Part shown: piece by piece, positions 32,014 through 39,735 of the stretch
Layout: each line of letters begins with the position of its first letter
Position numbering within the stretch: position 1 is the stretch's first letter
NCBI RefSeq assembly: GCF_017873555.1
Contig: NZ_JAGGKE010000006.1
Location: 124,001 to 188,000 of the forward strand
Direction: 5' to 3'
Origin: Halorubrum trapanicum
Lineage (GTDB): Archaea > Halobacteriota > Halobacteria > Halobacteriales > Haloferacaceae
DNA: 64,000 nucleotides
Made by a program: the position numbers and the translations under genes
The notes under the pieces: generated by a model
The model's database searches: none
What the model was told of the DNA's origin: nothing
Seen by the model: only the letters and a program-made list of their open reading frames with translations

Positions 32014-32745
32014 TTACAGCAGGTCGTCGAACTCCTTGTACCGGGTGATGTCGACGCCCTCGTCGGTGACGACGGCGACGTTGATTCCGTTACCGGACGC
32101 GAGGTCGCGCTCGACGGCGGACTGGATCGCCTTCGCGGCGATGTTCTTCGCCTCGTCGATGGTGACGTCGTCGTCGTACTCCTGTTCGAGGACGCCGAGC
32201 GCGTACTGCGACCCGGAGCCGGTGACGGTGTACTCCTCCTCGGTCGTGCCGCCGAGGGCGTCGATGGAGTAGATGTGCGAGCCCTCGTCGTCGACGCCGC
32301 CCAGGATCGGCTGGACGATGTAGAACGCGCCCGAGCGGAGGAGGTTCCCGGTCAGCGTCGACAGCGCCTCCATCGACATGTCCTTGCCGCGGCGGGCCTC
32401 GTAGAGGCTCGTCTCGGCGCGGAGCGTCGAGATGAGGTTCTGCGCCGCCGAGACGGAGCCGGCGATGGTCAAAGCGCCGCGCGGGTGGATCTCCTCGACC
32501 TTCTGGACGTCCTTCGAGGAGACCATGCCGCCGAGGGAGGCGCGCATGTCGGTCGCCATCACGACGCCGTCCTCGGCCTTGATGCCGACGGTCGTGGTCC
32601 CGGTCTTCATCTCGCCGTCGCCCTCCGCCTTCGCGGCGCGGCGCTCGCTGTGTTCGAACTCGCCGAGCTCCGGTCCGAAGACGGGCTGGTCGCGGCCCAG
32701 GTCCGCAGCCGGCCCGTCTGAGAGGTCGCCAGTCGGTGTTCGCAT
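32014..32745 (-). CDS. psmB: 20S proteasome beta subunit
   Basis: A 243-residue precursor. Residues 1-49 are a propeptide ending EMKTG; autocleavage before Thr50 gives the mature TTTVGIKAEDGVVMATDMRAS with the catalytic threonine. The conserved lysine of the active site lies in the GMVSSKDVQKVEEI segment, and GSGSQYALGVLEQEYDDDVTIDEA is the typical later part. It forms the proteolytic rings of the 20S core. ATG 32745 begins MRTPTGDLSDG, the usual haloarchaeal start; an ATG 36 nt earlier is less likely. It stands alone, with a small membrane gene upstream. Confidence 0.96.
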   Translation of the reverse strand: MRTPTGDLSDGPAADLGRDQPVFGPELGEFEHSERRAAKAEGDGEMKTGTTTVGIKAEDGVVMATDMRASLGGMVSSKDVQKVEEIHPRGALTIAGSVSAAQNLISTLRAETSLYEARRGKDMSMEALSTLTGNLLRSGAFYIVQPILGGVDDEGSHIYSIDALGGTTEEEYTVTGSGSQYALGVLEQEYDDDVTIDEAKNIAAKAIQSAVERDLASGNGINVAVVTDEGVDITRYKEFDDLL

Positions 32746-32985
32746 TACACGCTCGTTCGCCCGGCGCGCAGATAAAGGCAACCCTTCGGGGGCCGCCGAC
32801 CGGTTCCGACGGGCCTATCCGTCGCCGGGCCGCGACCCGCCGACTGCGGCGGGGTACGCGGTGTCGAAGGCGGGCAGCGACGGAGGGACCGAGGTCGCGG
32901 CAACGCCGTCGCTCCGGGTCGGTTCGGCGTTCGTCGGCCGCGCAAAACAGCTACGACGGTCGGTCGGTCACTCCTCGTCGGCGGA

Positions 32986-33162
32986 TCACTCCTCGTCGGC
33001 GGTCTCGAACGCCTCGGTGGTGGTCTCGACGAGTCGGCCGACGGGGACGTTGACGCCGAGGTGCCGGCGCGCGAAGACGGCCACCGGGAACAGCGAGATG
33101 CCGACGGCGACGGTCGCTTGGTGCAGCCCGAAGAGGGCCGCCGTTCGGATGCGGTCGAACAT
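32986..33162 (-). CDS. Small single-helix membrane protein
   Basis: A 58-residue protein: MFDRIRTAALFGLHQATVAVGISLFPVAVFARRHLGVNVPVGRLVETTTEAFETADEE. One hydrophobic helix (about 13-30) is followed by Arg/His and an acidic C-terminus. A strong TATA-like ATATTTATATAT (33202-33191 on this strand) lies about 33 nt before the ATG, supporting expression with a very short leader. Just inside the 3' end the TCCTCGTCGGCGGT region contains a short duplicated sequence. No family is recognised. Confidence 0.7.
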   Translation of the reverse strand: MFDRIRTAALFGLHQATVAVGISLFPVAVFARRHLGVNVPVGRLVETTTEAFETADEE

Positions 33163-33202
33163 TGGACTTCTGCCCGAGCCGAACGCGGGGATATATAAAT
33201 AT

Positions 33203-33479
33203 CTTCCGTGGCCGGTGCCGTTTCGAAGCCGTCGCTGTCCTGCGATTCTCTGTCTTAAATTAACGATTCTGAAATATATCTCGCCTCGCTGCGATCGACG
33301 CGTATCCCAAGCCGGTCGGACCGCGTTTATCCACATAACTTATGAGAATCCACGACGGCTCGTGCGCCTCGCATCGATCCCTCCGCGACTCTCCCCTGCC
33401 CTCGGTCGGGCGCACCGAAGCGCACCCGAGACCGCCGCGCTGAGGCGGGCCGACCTCCGCCGCGCCGGACCGAACAGGA
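33203..33479. other. Gene-poor spacer before the uracil-DNA glycosylase-like gene
   Basis: Most of the stretch 33163-33508 is non-coding. It is AT-richer than its surroundings up to about 33350 (TCTTAAATTAACG, GAAATATATC, TTTATCCACATAACTTATG), so there may be further promoters on either strand. A 33-codon frame from ATG 33341 has no recognisable features and is not called. The following gene has its own TATA box at 33480-33484. I see no repeat or RNA gene. Confidence 0.4.
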
Positions 33480-33484
33480 TATAA
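33480..33484 (+). promoter_or_regulatory. TATA box that decides the start of the next gene
   Basis: TATAA at 33480-33484 is centred 27 nt before GTG 33509. This is the spacing expected for a leaderless haloarchaeal transcript, and it argues for GTG 33509 over the in-frame ATG at 33491, which would lie upstream of the transcription start. Confidence 0.6.
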
Positions 33485-33508
33485 CCGACTGTGCACCTAT
33501 CGTGTCGC

Positions 33509-34189
33509 GTGCAGAACGTCACGGACCAGATCCGGAACCCCTTCGGGATGCGTCCCGACTGTCCCTCGTTCGTCCCGGGCTACGGCGACGCCAACGCCGA
33601 CTTCCACGTCGTCGGCGACCGGCCGGGCGTCCACGGCGGGACCGCGGCGGGCGTCCCCTTCACCGGTGAGTCATGGTCGCCCGCGTTCCTGTCGGCGCTC
33701 TCGGGGGCCGGACTGATCGCGGGGGTCGCCGAGGGGGTCGCCCCCGACGGCGTCGCGCGCGACGGCGACCCGACCGCGGTCGATCCGCTCCGAACCGACC
33801 GAACGTTCCTCTCGTACCTCCACATGTGCGCGAGCGAGGAGCCGCCTGACGAGGACGCCTACGACGACATGGAGCGGTTCTTCGACGCGGAGCTCCGCGC
33901 CATCGCGGCCCACGTGCTCCTCCCGGTGGGCGCGCGAGCGACCGAACACGTCCTCGAAACCTACACGGCGCGGGCCTGGAAGACGGAAATCGACATGGAC
34001 GCGCTCCACGGCGAGGAGCTGCTCGGCGCCGGCTGGCTCGTCGTGCCGATCAAAGACCCGGCCGACTGGACCGACGGCGACGCCGACCGGCTCGTCGCCT
34101 CGCTGGAGGAGCTTCGGTCGACCGACTTCCGTCGCGAGAGCGACCTCGGCCGGTTCGTCGCCGGCAGCGACCCGTATCTGGTCCGCTGA
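33509..34189 (+). CDS. Uracil-DNA glycosylase superfamily protein
   Basis: A 226-residue protein (GTG start), VQNVTDQIRNPFGMRPDCPSFVPGYGDANADFHVVGDRPGVHGGTAAGVPFTG. This follows the family-4/5 pattern in which GDxPG positions the uracil pocket and GVPFTG binds the backbone. HVLLPVGARATEHVLE and LVVPIKDPADW mark the later strands. The four-cysteine iron-sulphur site of family 4 is not evident; only Cys-poor segments are seen, so it may be a divergent or inactive member. It would act in base-excision repair of deaminated cytosine. Monocistronic, with its own TATA box. Confidence 0.78.
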   Translation: MQNVTDQIRNPFGMRPDCPSFVPGYGDANADFHVVGDRPGVHGGTAAGVPFTGESWSPAFLSALSGAGLIAGVAEGVAPDGVARDGDPTAVDPLRTDRTFLSYLHMCASEEPPDEDAYDDMERFFDAELRAIAAHVLLPVGARATEHVLETYTARAWKTEIDMDALHGEELLGAGWLVVPIKDPADWTDGDADRLVASLEELRSTDFRRESDLGRFVAGSDPYLVR

Positions 34190-34393
34190 CGCGGTGGCCG
34201 CCCCGTGAGCACCCGGAATCCGCCGGTTTTGCTCGGATAGACGTGAACTTTCCCCGGCAAAGCGCGCCTCCGATGCGGCGATTCAGCAGTAATCGGCCAG
34301 TTCTACGGACGATCGTTTTCTGTCTCGGCTTCAACGGTGTCATATTTGTCGCTACTGCCCGTATTTTATACCTGTCCCGCCGATCCCTGAGTA

Positions 34394-34415
34394 GACGCCC
34401 GGTCGATCGGGCGTC
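34394..34415 (-). terminator. Perfect hairpin downstream of the asparagine-synthase-like gene
   Basis: GACGCCCG and CGGGCGTC (arms 34394-34401 and 34408-34415) enclose a 6-nt loop, 35-56 bp past the stop at 34450 on the minus strand. No strong gene lies in the rest of 34190-34449. It could end or stabilise the asparagine-synthase-like transcript; no T-run follows closely, so the role is uncertain. Confidence 0.35.
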
Positions 34416-34449
34416 GGCCGCAGGACTGGTACTCCACGCGGCGACTTGG

Positions 34450-35685
34450 TCAGTTCCGGCCCTCTCCGGCCGGTTTTTCCTCGCTACACAGCGCCTCGAC
34501 GTACTTCCCGACGTGGTCGTCCATCCGCCGCTTGTAGCCCGCCCGCCGCGCGAGCCGGTCGAGTTCGCGAGAGACGTACGTGCCGTACTGGACCGCCTTC
34601 TTGTCCGCGGTGGAGACCGACTCCGGCACGCGCCCGGCCGCGACGCGCCGGAGCGCGACCTTCCGCTCGTCGCCGTCGACGAGCAGGTCGTCGGGGAGCG
34701 CCAGCGCGGCGGCGACGACTCGGTCGTCGAGCAGCGGCGTCGACGGTTCGACGCCGGCGGCGCGGAGCGCGAGGACGTCCCGCGCTAACTGGTCGGGCAG
34801 CGTGCGGACGGTCTCGGTCCGCGCCCCGCGGACGGTGTCGGCGTCGACGCGGGGGTCCTCGGCGGGGTCGACGACCTTGCTGTAGCCGCCGAACAGCTCG
34901 TCGGCGCCCTGTCCGACCGCGAGGCGGTCGAACCCGTCGGCCGCGGCCGCCTCGGCGGTCAGGTACAGCGGCACCGCGATGGCGACGTCCATCGGGTTCC
35001 GGCGACCGGTCGCGGCCGCGACCGAGCGAACCGCGCGGGTGAGGTCGTCGTGCGTGATCTCGACGACTCGCAGGTCGCGGCCCATCGCGTCCGCCGCGTC
35101 GCGCGCGGCCGCGACGTCGTGGCTCCCCTCGAAGCCGGCGACGTAGCAGGGGGCCTCGGGGACCGCGGCCGCGACCAGCCCGGAGTCGACGCCGCCGGAG
35201 AAGGCGACCGCGAGGTCGCCGCCGCCCTCCTCGCCCCGGCCCGCGGACCGAACCGAGGACGCGAGATCGTCGAGCGCCCCGGTCACGGCGTCGTCGACCG
35301 CCGACAGCGCGACCTCTCGGTCCGCCGTCGGCTCGGAGTCGGGGAGCCGCCAGACGCGTTCGGTCCCGGCCGCCGAGACGACGCTGCCGGCCGGGACCGA
35401 TTTCGGGTCGTCGCACGCGCCGCGGTCGAAGTCCCACGCGCCGGGGTCCGTCGGTCGCCGGTCGGTCTCCGGGTCGAGCGCGTCGCGCTCGACGAACAGC
35501 GGTTGGCGGCCGAGGGCGTCGCGGACGAGGACCGGACTCTCCCGGTCAGGCGGGTCGGTCAGGAAACCGGCGAAGCCACAGCCGCCGGGAAGGGGGTCGC
35601 CGTCGCGAAGCGCGGCGCGGACGCGGTTCGGGGCGGCGCCTCGGAGAGCGGAGTCCACGTCGTCGGGAGGCGTAGCCGGCGACAT
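34450..35685 (-). CDS. Asparagine synthase-like amidotransferase lacking the Cys2 glutaminase nucleophile
   Basis: A 411-residue protein. Residues 1-120 are a shortened class-II amidotransferase-like domain (CGFAGFLTDP, LVRDALGRQPLFVE) without an N-terminal catalytic Cys. The C-terminal domain is a complete synthetase: the PP-loop AFSGGVDSG (about 161), GQGADELFGGY, EPSTPLLDDRVVAAALALP and TADKKAVQYGTYVSREL. It should adenylate a carboxylate and use ammonia or another amine; asparagine as product is not certain. ATG 35685 is preferred, but GTG 35694 overlaps the upstream PHP stop as GTGA and is equally credible. The operon with PHP is clear. Confidence 0.8.
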   Translation of the reverse strand: MSPATPPDDVDSALRGAAPNRVRAALRDGDPLPGGCGFAGFLTDPPDRESPVLVRDALGRQPLFVERDALDPETDRRPTDPGAWDFDRGACDDPKSVPAGSVVSAAGTERVWRLPDSEPTADREVALSAVDDAVTGALDDLASSVRSAGRGEEGGGDLAVAFSGGVDSGLVAAAVPEAPCYVAGFEGSHDVAAARDAADAMGRDLRVVEITHDDLTRAVRSVAAATGRRNPMDVAIAVPLYLTAEAAAADGFDRLAVGQGADELFGGYSKVVDPAEDPRVDADTVRGARTETVRTLPDQLARDVLALRAAGVEPSTPLLDDRVVAAALALPDDLLVDGDERKVALRRVAAGRVPESVSTADKKAVQYGTYVSRELDRLARRAGYKRRMDDHVGKYVEALCSEEKPAGEGRN

Positions 35686-35690
35686 CGCGG

Positions 35691-36398
35691 TCACCGGAGC
35701 GAGTCGAGCGCGCGGAGCGCACGGCGCTTGGCGCCCCCGCCGAACTGCTTGAGCGAGATCCGCCACGGGGTGCGCTTGCCCACGACGCTCGTCCGCCCGT
35801 CGGCGATCCCGTCGAGGATCGCGGCGGCGGAGCGCTCGTCGGCCCCGACCTCCGTCACCGCCTGCCCGACCATCTCGGAGATGTGGGCGTCACTGCCGGC
35901 GGTCATCGGGACGCCGTTGCGCACGGCGAACTTCTCGGCCTGTCGGTTCGAGCGCCCGGTGAACAGCCGGGAGTTGTACACCTCGATGGCGTCGGCGCTC
36001 GCCAGCTGCTCGTCGGTGATGTGCGCGGCGACGCCGTGGCGGGACTTCTGGAAGGGGTGGGGGACGACCGCGATCCCGCCCTGGTCGCGGATCCGGTCGA
36101 GCGTCTCGTCGAACGGGAGCCCGCTCTCGATCTCCTCTTCGATACCGAACGCGAGGACGTGGCCGACCGCCGAGGTCACCTCCATGCCGACGACGCCGAC
36201 CAGCCCGTAGTCGGGGGCCTTCTCGGCCGCCTCGATGCTGGCGTCGATCTCGTCGTGGTCGGTGACGGCGAGCGCGTCGAGCCCGACCGCGGCCGCCTGC
36301 TCCAAGAGGAGCTCGACCGGGTCGCGCCCGTCGTACGACAGCGCTGAGTGCGCGTGTAGCTCGACCGATAGCACGCGCTTCGGTTCGTGCGTGGTCAT
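35691..36398 (-). CDS. PHP-domain metal-dependent phosphoesterase
   Basis: A 235-residue protein with a full PHP active site: ELHAHSALSYDGRDP (two His), ALAVTDHDE (TDHD), GMEVTSAVGHVLAFG (Glu and His), VVPHPFQKSRHG (His) and GSDAHISEMVG (Asp, His). It should bind two or three metals and hydrolyse a phosphate ester, for example a nucleotide or histidinol-phosphate-like substrate. ATG 36398 fits the family start; upstream the frame reads through Arg/Gly-rich CGGTCCGCGC repeats and is rejected. It leads the operon with the asparagine-synthase-like gene. Confidence 0.85.
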   Translation of the reverse strand: MTTHEPKRVLSVELHAHSALSYDGRDPVELLLEQAAAVGLDALAVTDHDEIDASIEAAEKAPDYGLVGVVGMEVTSAVGHVLAFGIEEEIESGLPFDETLDRIRDQGGIAVVPHPFQKSRHGVAAHITDEQLASADAIEVYNSRLFTGRSNRQAEKFAVRNGVPMTAGSDAHISEMVGQAVTEVGADERSAAAILDGIADGRTSVVGKRTPWRISLKQFGGGAKRRALRALDSLR

Positions 36399-36619
36399 AA
36401 AAAGCGCCCCGGTCCGCGCGCCGGTCCGCGCCCCGATCCGATCCGGTCGGCGGTCGGTTACCCACCGCGTCGCTCCGTTCACACCGTGAACGTTCGTAAC
36501 GTCGGAAATCGTTAACTCCCTGTTCGCCCAATCCGACTCATGGTCGCATCTCGGAGACAGCCACACTCGGCGGCGACGGAGGACCGAACTGACGGACGAA
36601 CCCGGCGGGCGGTGAGCGT

Positions 36620-37354
36620 ATGACCGGCTCCGAAGCGGACGTTCTCATCGTCGGCGGCGGCGTGAGCGGGCTCTCGGCCGGGCTGTTCACGGCGAGACAC
36701 GACCGCGAGACGCTGATCGTCGACGCGGGGAGCTCGATCCTCCGGCGGAACGCTCACCTGGAGAACTTCCCCGGGTTCCCGGCCGGCGTCAACCCGCGAC
36801 AGTTGCTGGACCTGTTGGCGGAGCAGGCCGACGACGCCGGCTGTAGCCGCGTTTCGGGGCGAGTGACCCGCGTCGACGCGGTCGACGACGGCTTCCGCGT
36901 CGAAACGGCGGACGGCGACGGGTATCGGGCGGAGTACGTCGTCGTCGCCACGAAAGGCGAGGTGGACTTCCTCGACCCGCTCGACGGCGTCGGGATCGTC
37001 GAGCGCGGAAAGACGTACGTCGACGCCGACGAGCGCGGACGGACGGGCGTGGACGGGCTGTACGCCGCCGGGCGGGTCGCCGGGAAACCTCATCAGGCGA
37101 TCGTCTGCGCGGGCCACGGCGCCGAGGTCGCGGTCACGCTCCTCGAAGACGACGACCGGCCGTTCTACCACGACTGGACGGCGCCCGAGGGGTACTTCAC
37201 CGACCGCGGCAGGGAGGTGCCGCCGGGCTGTGAGGAGATCGGTCCCGCCGAACGCCGCCGTCGCGAGGACCGGTCGCTCGCGGCGACCCGGGACCGGTTC
37301 GCGGACGTTCACCCGGACGACCAGGTGACGCACCCGTCCCTCGGGGAGGACTGA
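36620..37354 (+). CDS. FAD-dependent, thioredoxin-reductase-like oxidoreductase lacking the NADPH domain and CxxC
   Basis: A 244-residue flavoprotein. The FAD dinucleotide fold is clear (ADVLIVGGGVSGLSAGLFTARHDRETLIVDAGSSILRRNAHLENFPGFPAG) and so is the closing FAD motif (TGVDGLYAAGRVAGKPHQAIVCAGHGAEVA). Between them, where thioredoxin reductase has a second Rossmann domain and the redox CxxC, there are only about 50 residues and no CxxC. It therefore cannot be a standard thioredoxin reductase. It precedes the DtxR-type gene by 47 bp in the same direction and may use iron-linked or small-molecule substrates. Confidence 0.8.
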   Translation: MTGSEADVLIVGGGVSGLSAGLFTARHDRETLIVDAGSSILRRNAHLENFPGFPAGVNPRQLLDLLAEQADDAGCSRVSGRVTRVDAVDDGFRVETADGDGYRAEYVVVATKGEVDFLDPLDGVGIVERGKTYVDADERGRTGVDGLYAAGRVAGKPHQAIVCAGHGAEVAVTLLEDDDRPFYHDWTAPEGYFTDRGREVPPGCEEIGPAERRRREDRSLAATRDRFADVHPDDQVTHPSLGED

Positions 37355-37401
37355 CGTTATGCGGTGGTATCGCGTGAAACGGGTGTCAGAATGCCGCTGA
37401 G

Positions 37402-37827
37402 ATGAACCGCACCGGCCGGTACCTGCTCGCCATCCACGCGCTCACGCGCCGCGGCACGTCGCCGATCCGGACGAAGGCGGTCGCCGAGGAACTCGATCGG
37501 TCGCAGGCGGCCGTCACCGAGAAGTTCAAGCGCCTCGACGACGCCGGGTTGGTCGCCTACGAGCCGTACAGGGGCGTCACGCTCACCGAGGCGGGACGGA
37601 GCCGGGCCGTGACGACGCGTCGGGTGTACGCGATCGTCTTGTGGTTCTACCGCAGCGTCCTGAAAATCGACTCGTGCGAGGCCGAGGCGATGAAGGTCGC
37701 CGAAGCGCTCGGACCGAGCGCGGCGAACCGACTCACCGAGGTGGTCCCGTCCGGCGTGTACTCGACCGTCTCGATCGAGGACGTCCCGCTGGCCGTTCCC
37801 CGCGACGAGACGCTCGAAGGGGTGTAG
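37402..37827 (+). CDS. DtxR/MntR-type metalloregulator, short form
   Basis: A 141-residue protein. Residues 1-65 are a winged helix (RYLLAIHALTRRGTSPIRTKAVAEELDRSQAAVTEKFKRLDDAGLVAYEPYRGVTLTEAG) very close to DtxR-family DNA-binding domains. Residues 70-115 correspond to the dimerisation helices (RRVYAIVLWFYRSVLKIDSCEAEAMKVAEALGPSAANRL), but the usual HRLLE and HE-x-C metal ligands are mostly replaced, leaving Cys and Glu. There is no C-terminal SH3-like domain. It sits next to a siderophore importer, so control of iron uptake is plausible; metal sensing may be altered. Confidence 0.82.
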   Translation: MNRTGRYLLAIHALTRRGTSPIRTKAVAEELDRSQAAVTEKFKRLDDAGLVAYEPYRGVTLTEAGRSRAVTTRRVYAIVLWFYRSVLKIDSCEAEAMKVAEALGPSAANRLTEVVPSGVYSTVSIEDVPLAVPRDETLEGV

Positions 37828-37852
37828 GTCGGACCGGCCGTCGGGAGGGCGG

Positions 37853-38773
37853 TCACGTCGCGGACGCGCGCTCCCGCTCTCCCAGCTCGACCGACTCCGA
37901 TCGGACGTTGCGGAACGTTATCCGCGCCCACTCGACCACCCTGGAGTTCTCCGATTTGATCACCGTCGTGTCCCCCTCGGTCTCTCCCCAGGTCATCAGG
38001 AACGCCGTGTCGTCGTCGACGAGGTACACCTCGCAGGGGAACGGCTGGTCGGAGCTGAAAAAGGTCGGCGATTCCGTCGCCGATTCGAGCGCCGTCCACT
38101 GGTCTCTGACGCTGTCGTTCTCCAGACAGACGGTCGTCGCGTCCGCGTCGAAGACGACCTCGTCGTCGGTTCGGGCGCCGTTTCGACTCGCCGCGAGGCC
38201 GTTTTTCATCGAGAGCTGCGTCGCCGTGCTCGCCAGCGCGCGCACCGACCGACTGTCGGCGATCGCGTCCGCGACGGCCCGAGACGCGGCCATCGGGTCG
38301 ACGGCGTCGTCGACGACAACCTCGCTGTCGACGAGGTGTCTCAGCTGGAGTCCCCGCCATCCGATCGGGAGCTGTCCGGTCACGTGGGACTTCTCGTTGC
38401 CGACGTGGACCGTCTCGATCAGCTCGGCCAGCTCCTCGTATATCGCCGCGCCGACGTCCGTTATCGAGAACTCGTCGTTCGCGTAGCTGCGGTCGATCCA
38501 GCTGCGCTCCTCTAAGTCCGAGAGGATCCGACTCAGCGTGACCCGGGAGACGCCGGTCGCGTTCAGTAGCGCGTCCCTCGTGTGCGGTCCTTCGGAGAGT
38601 AACTGGAGGATGTGTATCCGGTGCTCCGACCGAATGAGGAAGACGGCGTCCTCGATCGCACCGGGATACTCCGTGACCCTCCCGTCGATTCTCTCCGGGT
38701 CGGTCTCCTCCTCGGGCAGGTTCATACTCGCGGCGATGCTATAAACCCGCCTGTCCGCTCCCGACTCGTCCAT
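37853..38773 (-). CDS. FilR1-type winged-helix transcription regulator
   Basis: A 306-residue protein. The winged helix is at about 45-110 (FLIRSEHRIHILQLLSEGPHTRDALLNATGVSRVTLSRILSDLEERSWIDRS). A FilR1-like sensor domain covers about 130-290 (LPIGWRGLQLRHLVDSEVVVDDAVDPMAASRAVADAIADSRSVRALASTA, FFSSDQPFPCEVYLVDDDTAFLMTWG). Its promoter carries the same TTAGG-N4-CCTAA box as the siderophore-binding protein gene, between TATA and the start codon. A second in-frame ATG lies at 38725. It probably regulates transport genes nearby, and its own expression looks iron-controlled. Confidence 0.83.
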   Translation of the reverse strand: MDESGADRRVYSIAASMNLPEEETDPERIDGRVTEYPGAIEDAVFLIRSEHRIHILQLLSEGPHTRDALLNATGVSRVTLSRILSDLEERSWIDRSYANDEFSITDVGAAIYEELAELIETVHVGNEKSHVTGQLPIGWRGLQLRHLVDSEVVVDDAVDPMAASRAVADAIADSRSVRALASTATQLSMKNGLAASRNGARTDDEVVFDADATTVCLENDSVRDQWTALESATESPTFFSSDQPFPCEVYLVDDDTAFLMTWGETEGDTTVIKSENSRVVEWARITFRNVRSESVELGERERASAT

Positions 38774-38778
38774 AGATA

Positions 38779-38799
38779 TTAGGCCAGCCTAAAAATATG
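38779..38799 (-). promoter_or_regulatory. Promoter of the FilR1-type gene with an iron-type box
   Basis: On the gene strand a TATA-like CATATTTTT (about 38799-38791) overlaps or precedes TTAGGCTGGCCTAA (38792-38779), and the ATG follows 6 nt later. The half-sites TTAGG and CCTAA with a 4-nt centre match the outer part of DtxR/IdeR-type operators (TTAGGTTAGGCTAACCTAA). Placement between TATA and start fits repression. Confidence 0.65.
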
Positions 38800-38868
38800 A
38801 AAAGTTTGCGGTTCTCCTTCCGATGGTACGAGCGGATAAAACGGGATCCGAACGAACTGGGGGCGGAC

Positions 38869-39735
38869 CTACTCGGGTCGGGTCAGCGACTGCTGCGGGT
38901 GGATCCGGAGCTCCGGCTCGTACTGAACCTCCGCTCGAACCTCGAACACCTCTGCGAGCAGCGATTCGGTGACGACCTCCCCCGGACTTCCGCGGGCGAA
39001 TATCTCCCCGTCTTGGAGGGCCATCAGGTGGTCAGCGTGGCGCGCCGCCTGCGCGATGTCGTGTAAGACGACGATGACGGTGATGTCTCGCTCCCGGTTG
39101 AGGCGGCGGACCGTCTCCATCACCTGTAGCTGGTGGTTCAGATCGAGGAACGTGGTCGGCTCGTCGAGGAGCAGCACGTCCGTGTCCTGTGCGAGGACCA
39201 TCGCCATCCACGCGAGCTGTTTCTGTCCGCCGCTGAGATCGCCGACGGAGCTCTCGCGGAGGTGTTCGACGCCGGCCAGGTCGATGGCGCGCTCGACGGC
39301 GGCCTCGTCCTCGTCGGAGACGCCGTCGAAGAACCCTCGATACGGGTACCGGCCGTGGTACACCAGGTCCTCGACGGAGAGGTCCCCCGGGGATTCGTTC
39401 TCCTGTGAGAGCCGGCCCAGCGTCCGTGCGAACTCCTTCTGATCGTACTCCCGCACGGTCCGCCCATCGACGCGGACGGTTCCCTCTCGCGGGTGTAGGT
39501 GATCCGAGAGGGCCTTCAGGAGGGTGCTCTTCCCGCTTCCGTTCGGCCCGATCAGCGCGGTCACCTCGCCGTTCGGAATTCGAAGCGTCTCACAGGAGAC
39601 CACGACTTCGTCGGACGACGGATACGCGAGCGACAGATCGCTCGCGGAGACGACGATCTCCGCGTCGTCGTCGCGCTCTTCTGCCGCGTGCTCCGCGTGT
39701 TCCGCGTGATTCGCGGTATCGATTTGCTGTGTCAT
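38869..39735 (-). CDS. Siderophore/heme ABC transporter ATP-binding protein (FecE/BtuD type)
   Basis: A 288-residue ATPase with Walker A GPNGSGKST, Q-loop LSQENESP, signature LSGGQKQLAWMAMVLAQD, Walker B VLLLDEPTTFLD and the switch His in VIVVLHDIAQAARHAD. The spacing YHGRYPYRGFF is typical of iron-siderophore and cobalamin ATPases. A hydrophilic N-terminal extension carries His-Ala-Glu repeats (NHAEHAEHAAEE), which could bind metal. ATG 39735 shares one base with the permease stop (TGATG). It energises the permease encoded upstream. Confidence 0.92.
   Translation of the reverse strand: MTQQIDTANHAEHAEHAAEERDDDAEIVVSASDLSLAYPSSDEVVVSCETLRIPNGEVTALIGPNGSGKSTLLKALSDHLHPREGTVRVDGRTVREYDQKEFARTLGRLSQENESPGDLSVEDLVYHGRYPYRGFFDGVSDEDEAAVERAIDLAGVEHLRESSVGDLSGGQKQLAWMAMVLAQDTDVLLLDEPTTFLDLNHQLQVMETVRRLNRERDITVIVVLHDIAQAARHADHLMALQDGEIFARGSPGEVVTESLLAEVFEVRAEVQYEPELRIHPQQSLTRPE

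Noticed and set aside
33341-33442. A 33-codon frame starting MRIHDGSCASHRS
   Set aside because: Short, without motif, hydrophobic pattern or conserved context; it lies in a promoter-rich gap.
34243-34788. A plus-strand frame starting MNFPRQSAPP
   Set aside because: It runs antisense through the asparagine-synthase-like gene and becomes shadow sequence; the first 60 codons alone show no support.
36399-36566. Upstream extension of the PHP protein
   Set aside because: The extra residues are encoded by CGGTCCGCGC-type repeats and do not resemble the PHP family; MTTHEPKRVLSVELHAHS is the normal start.
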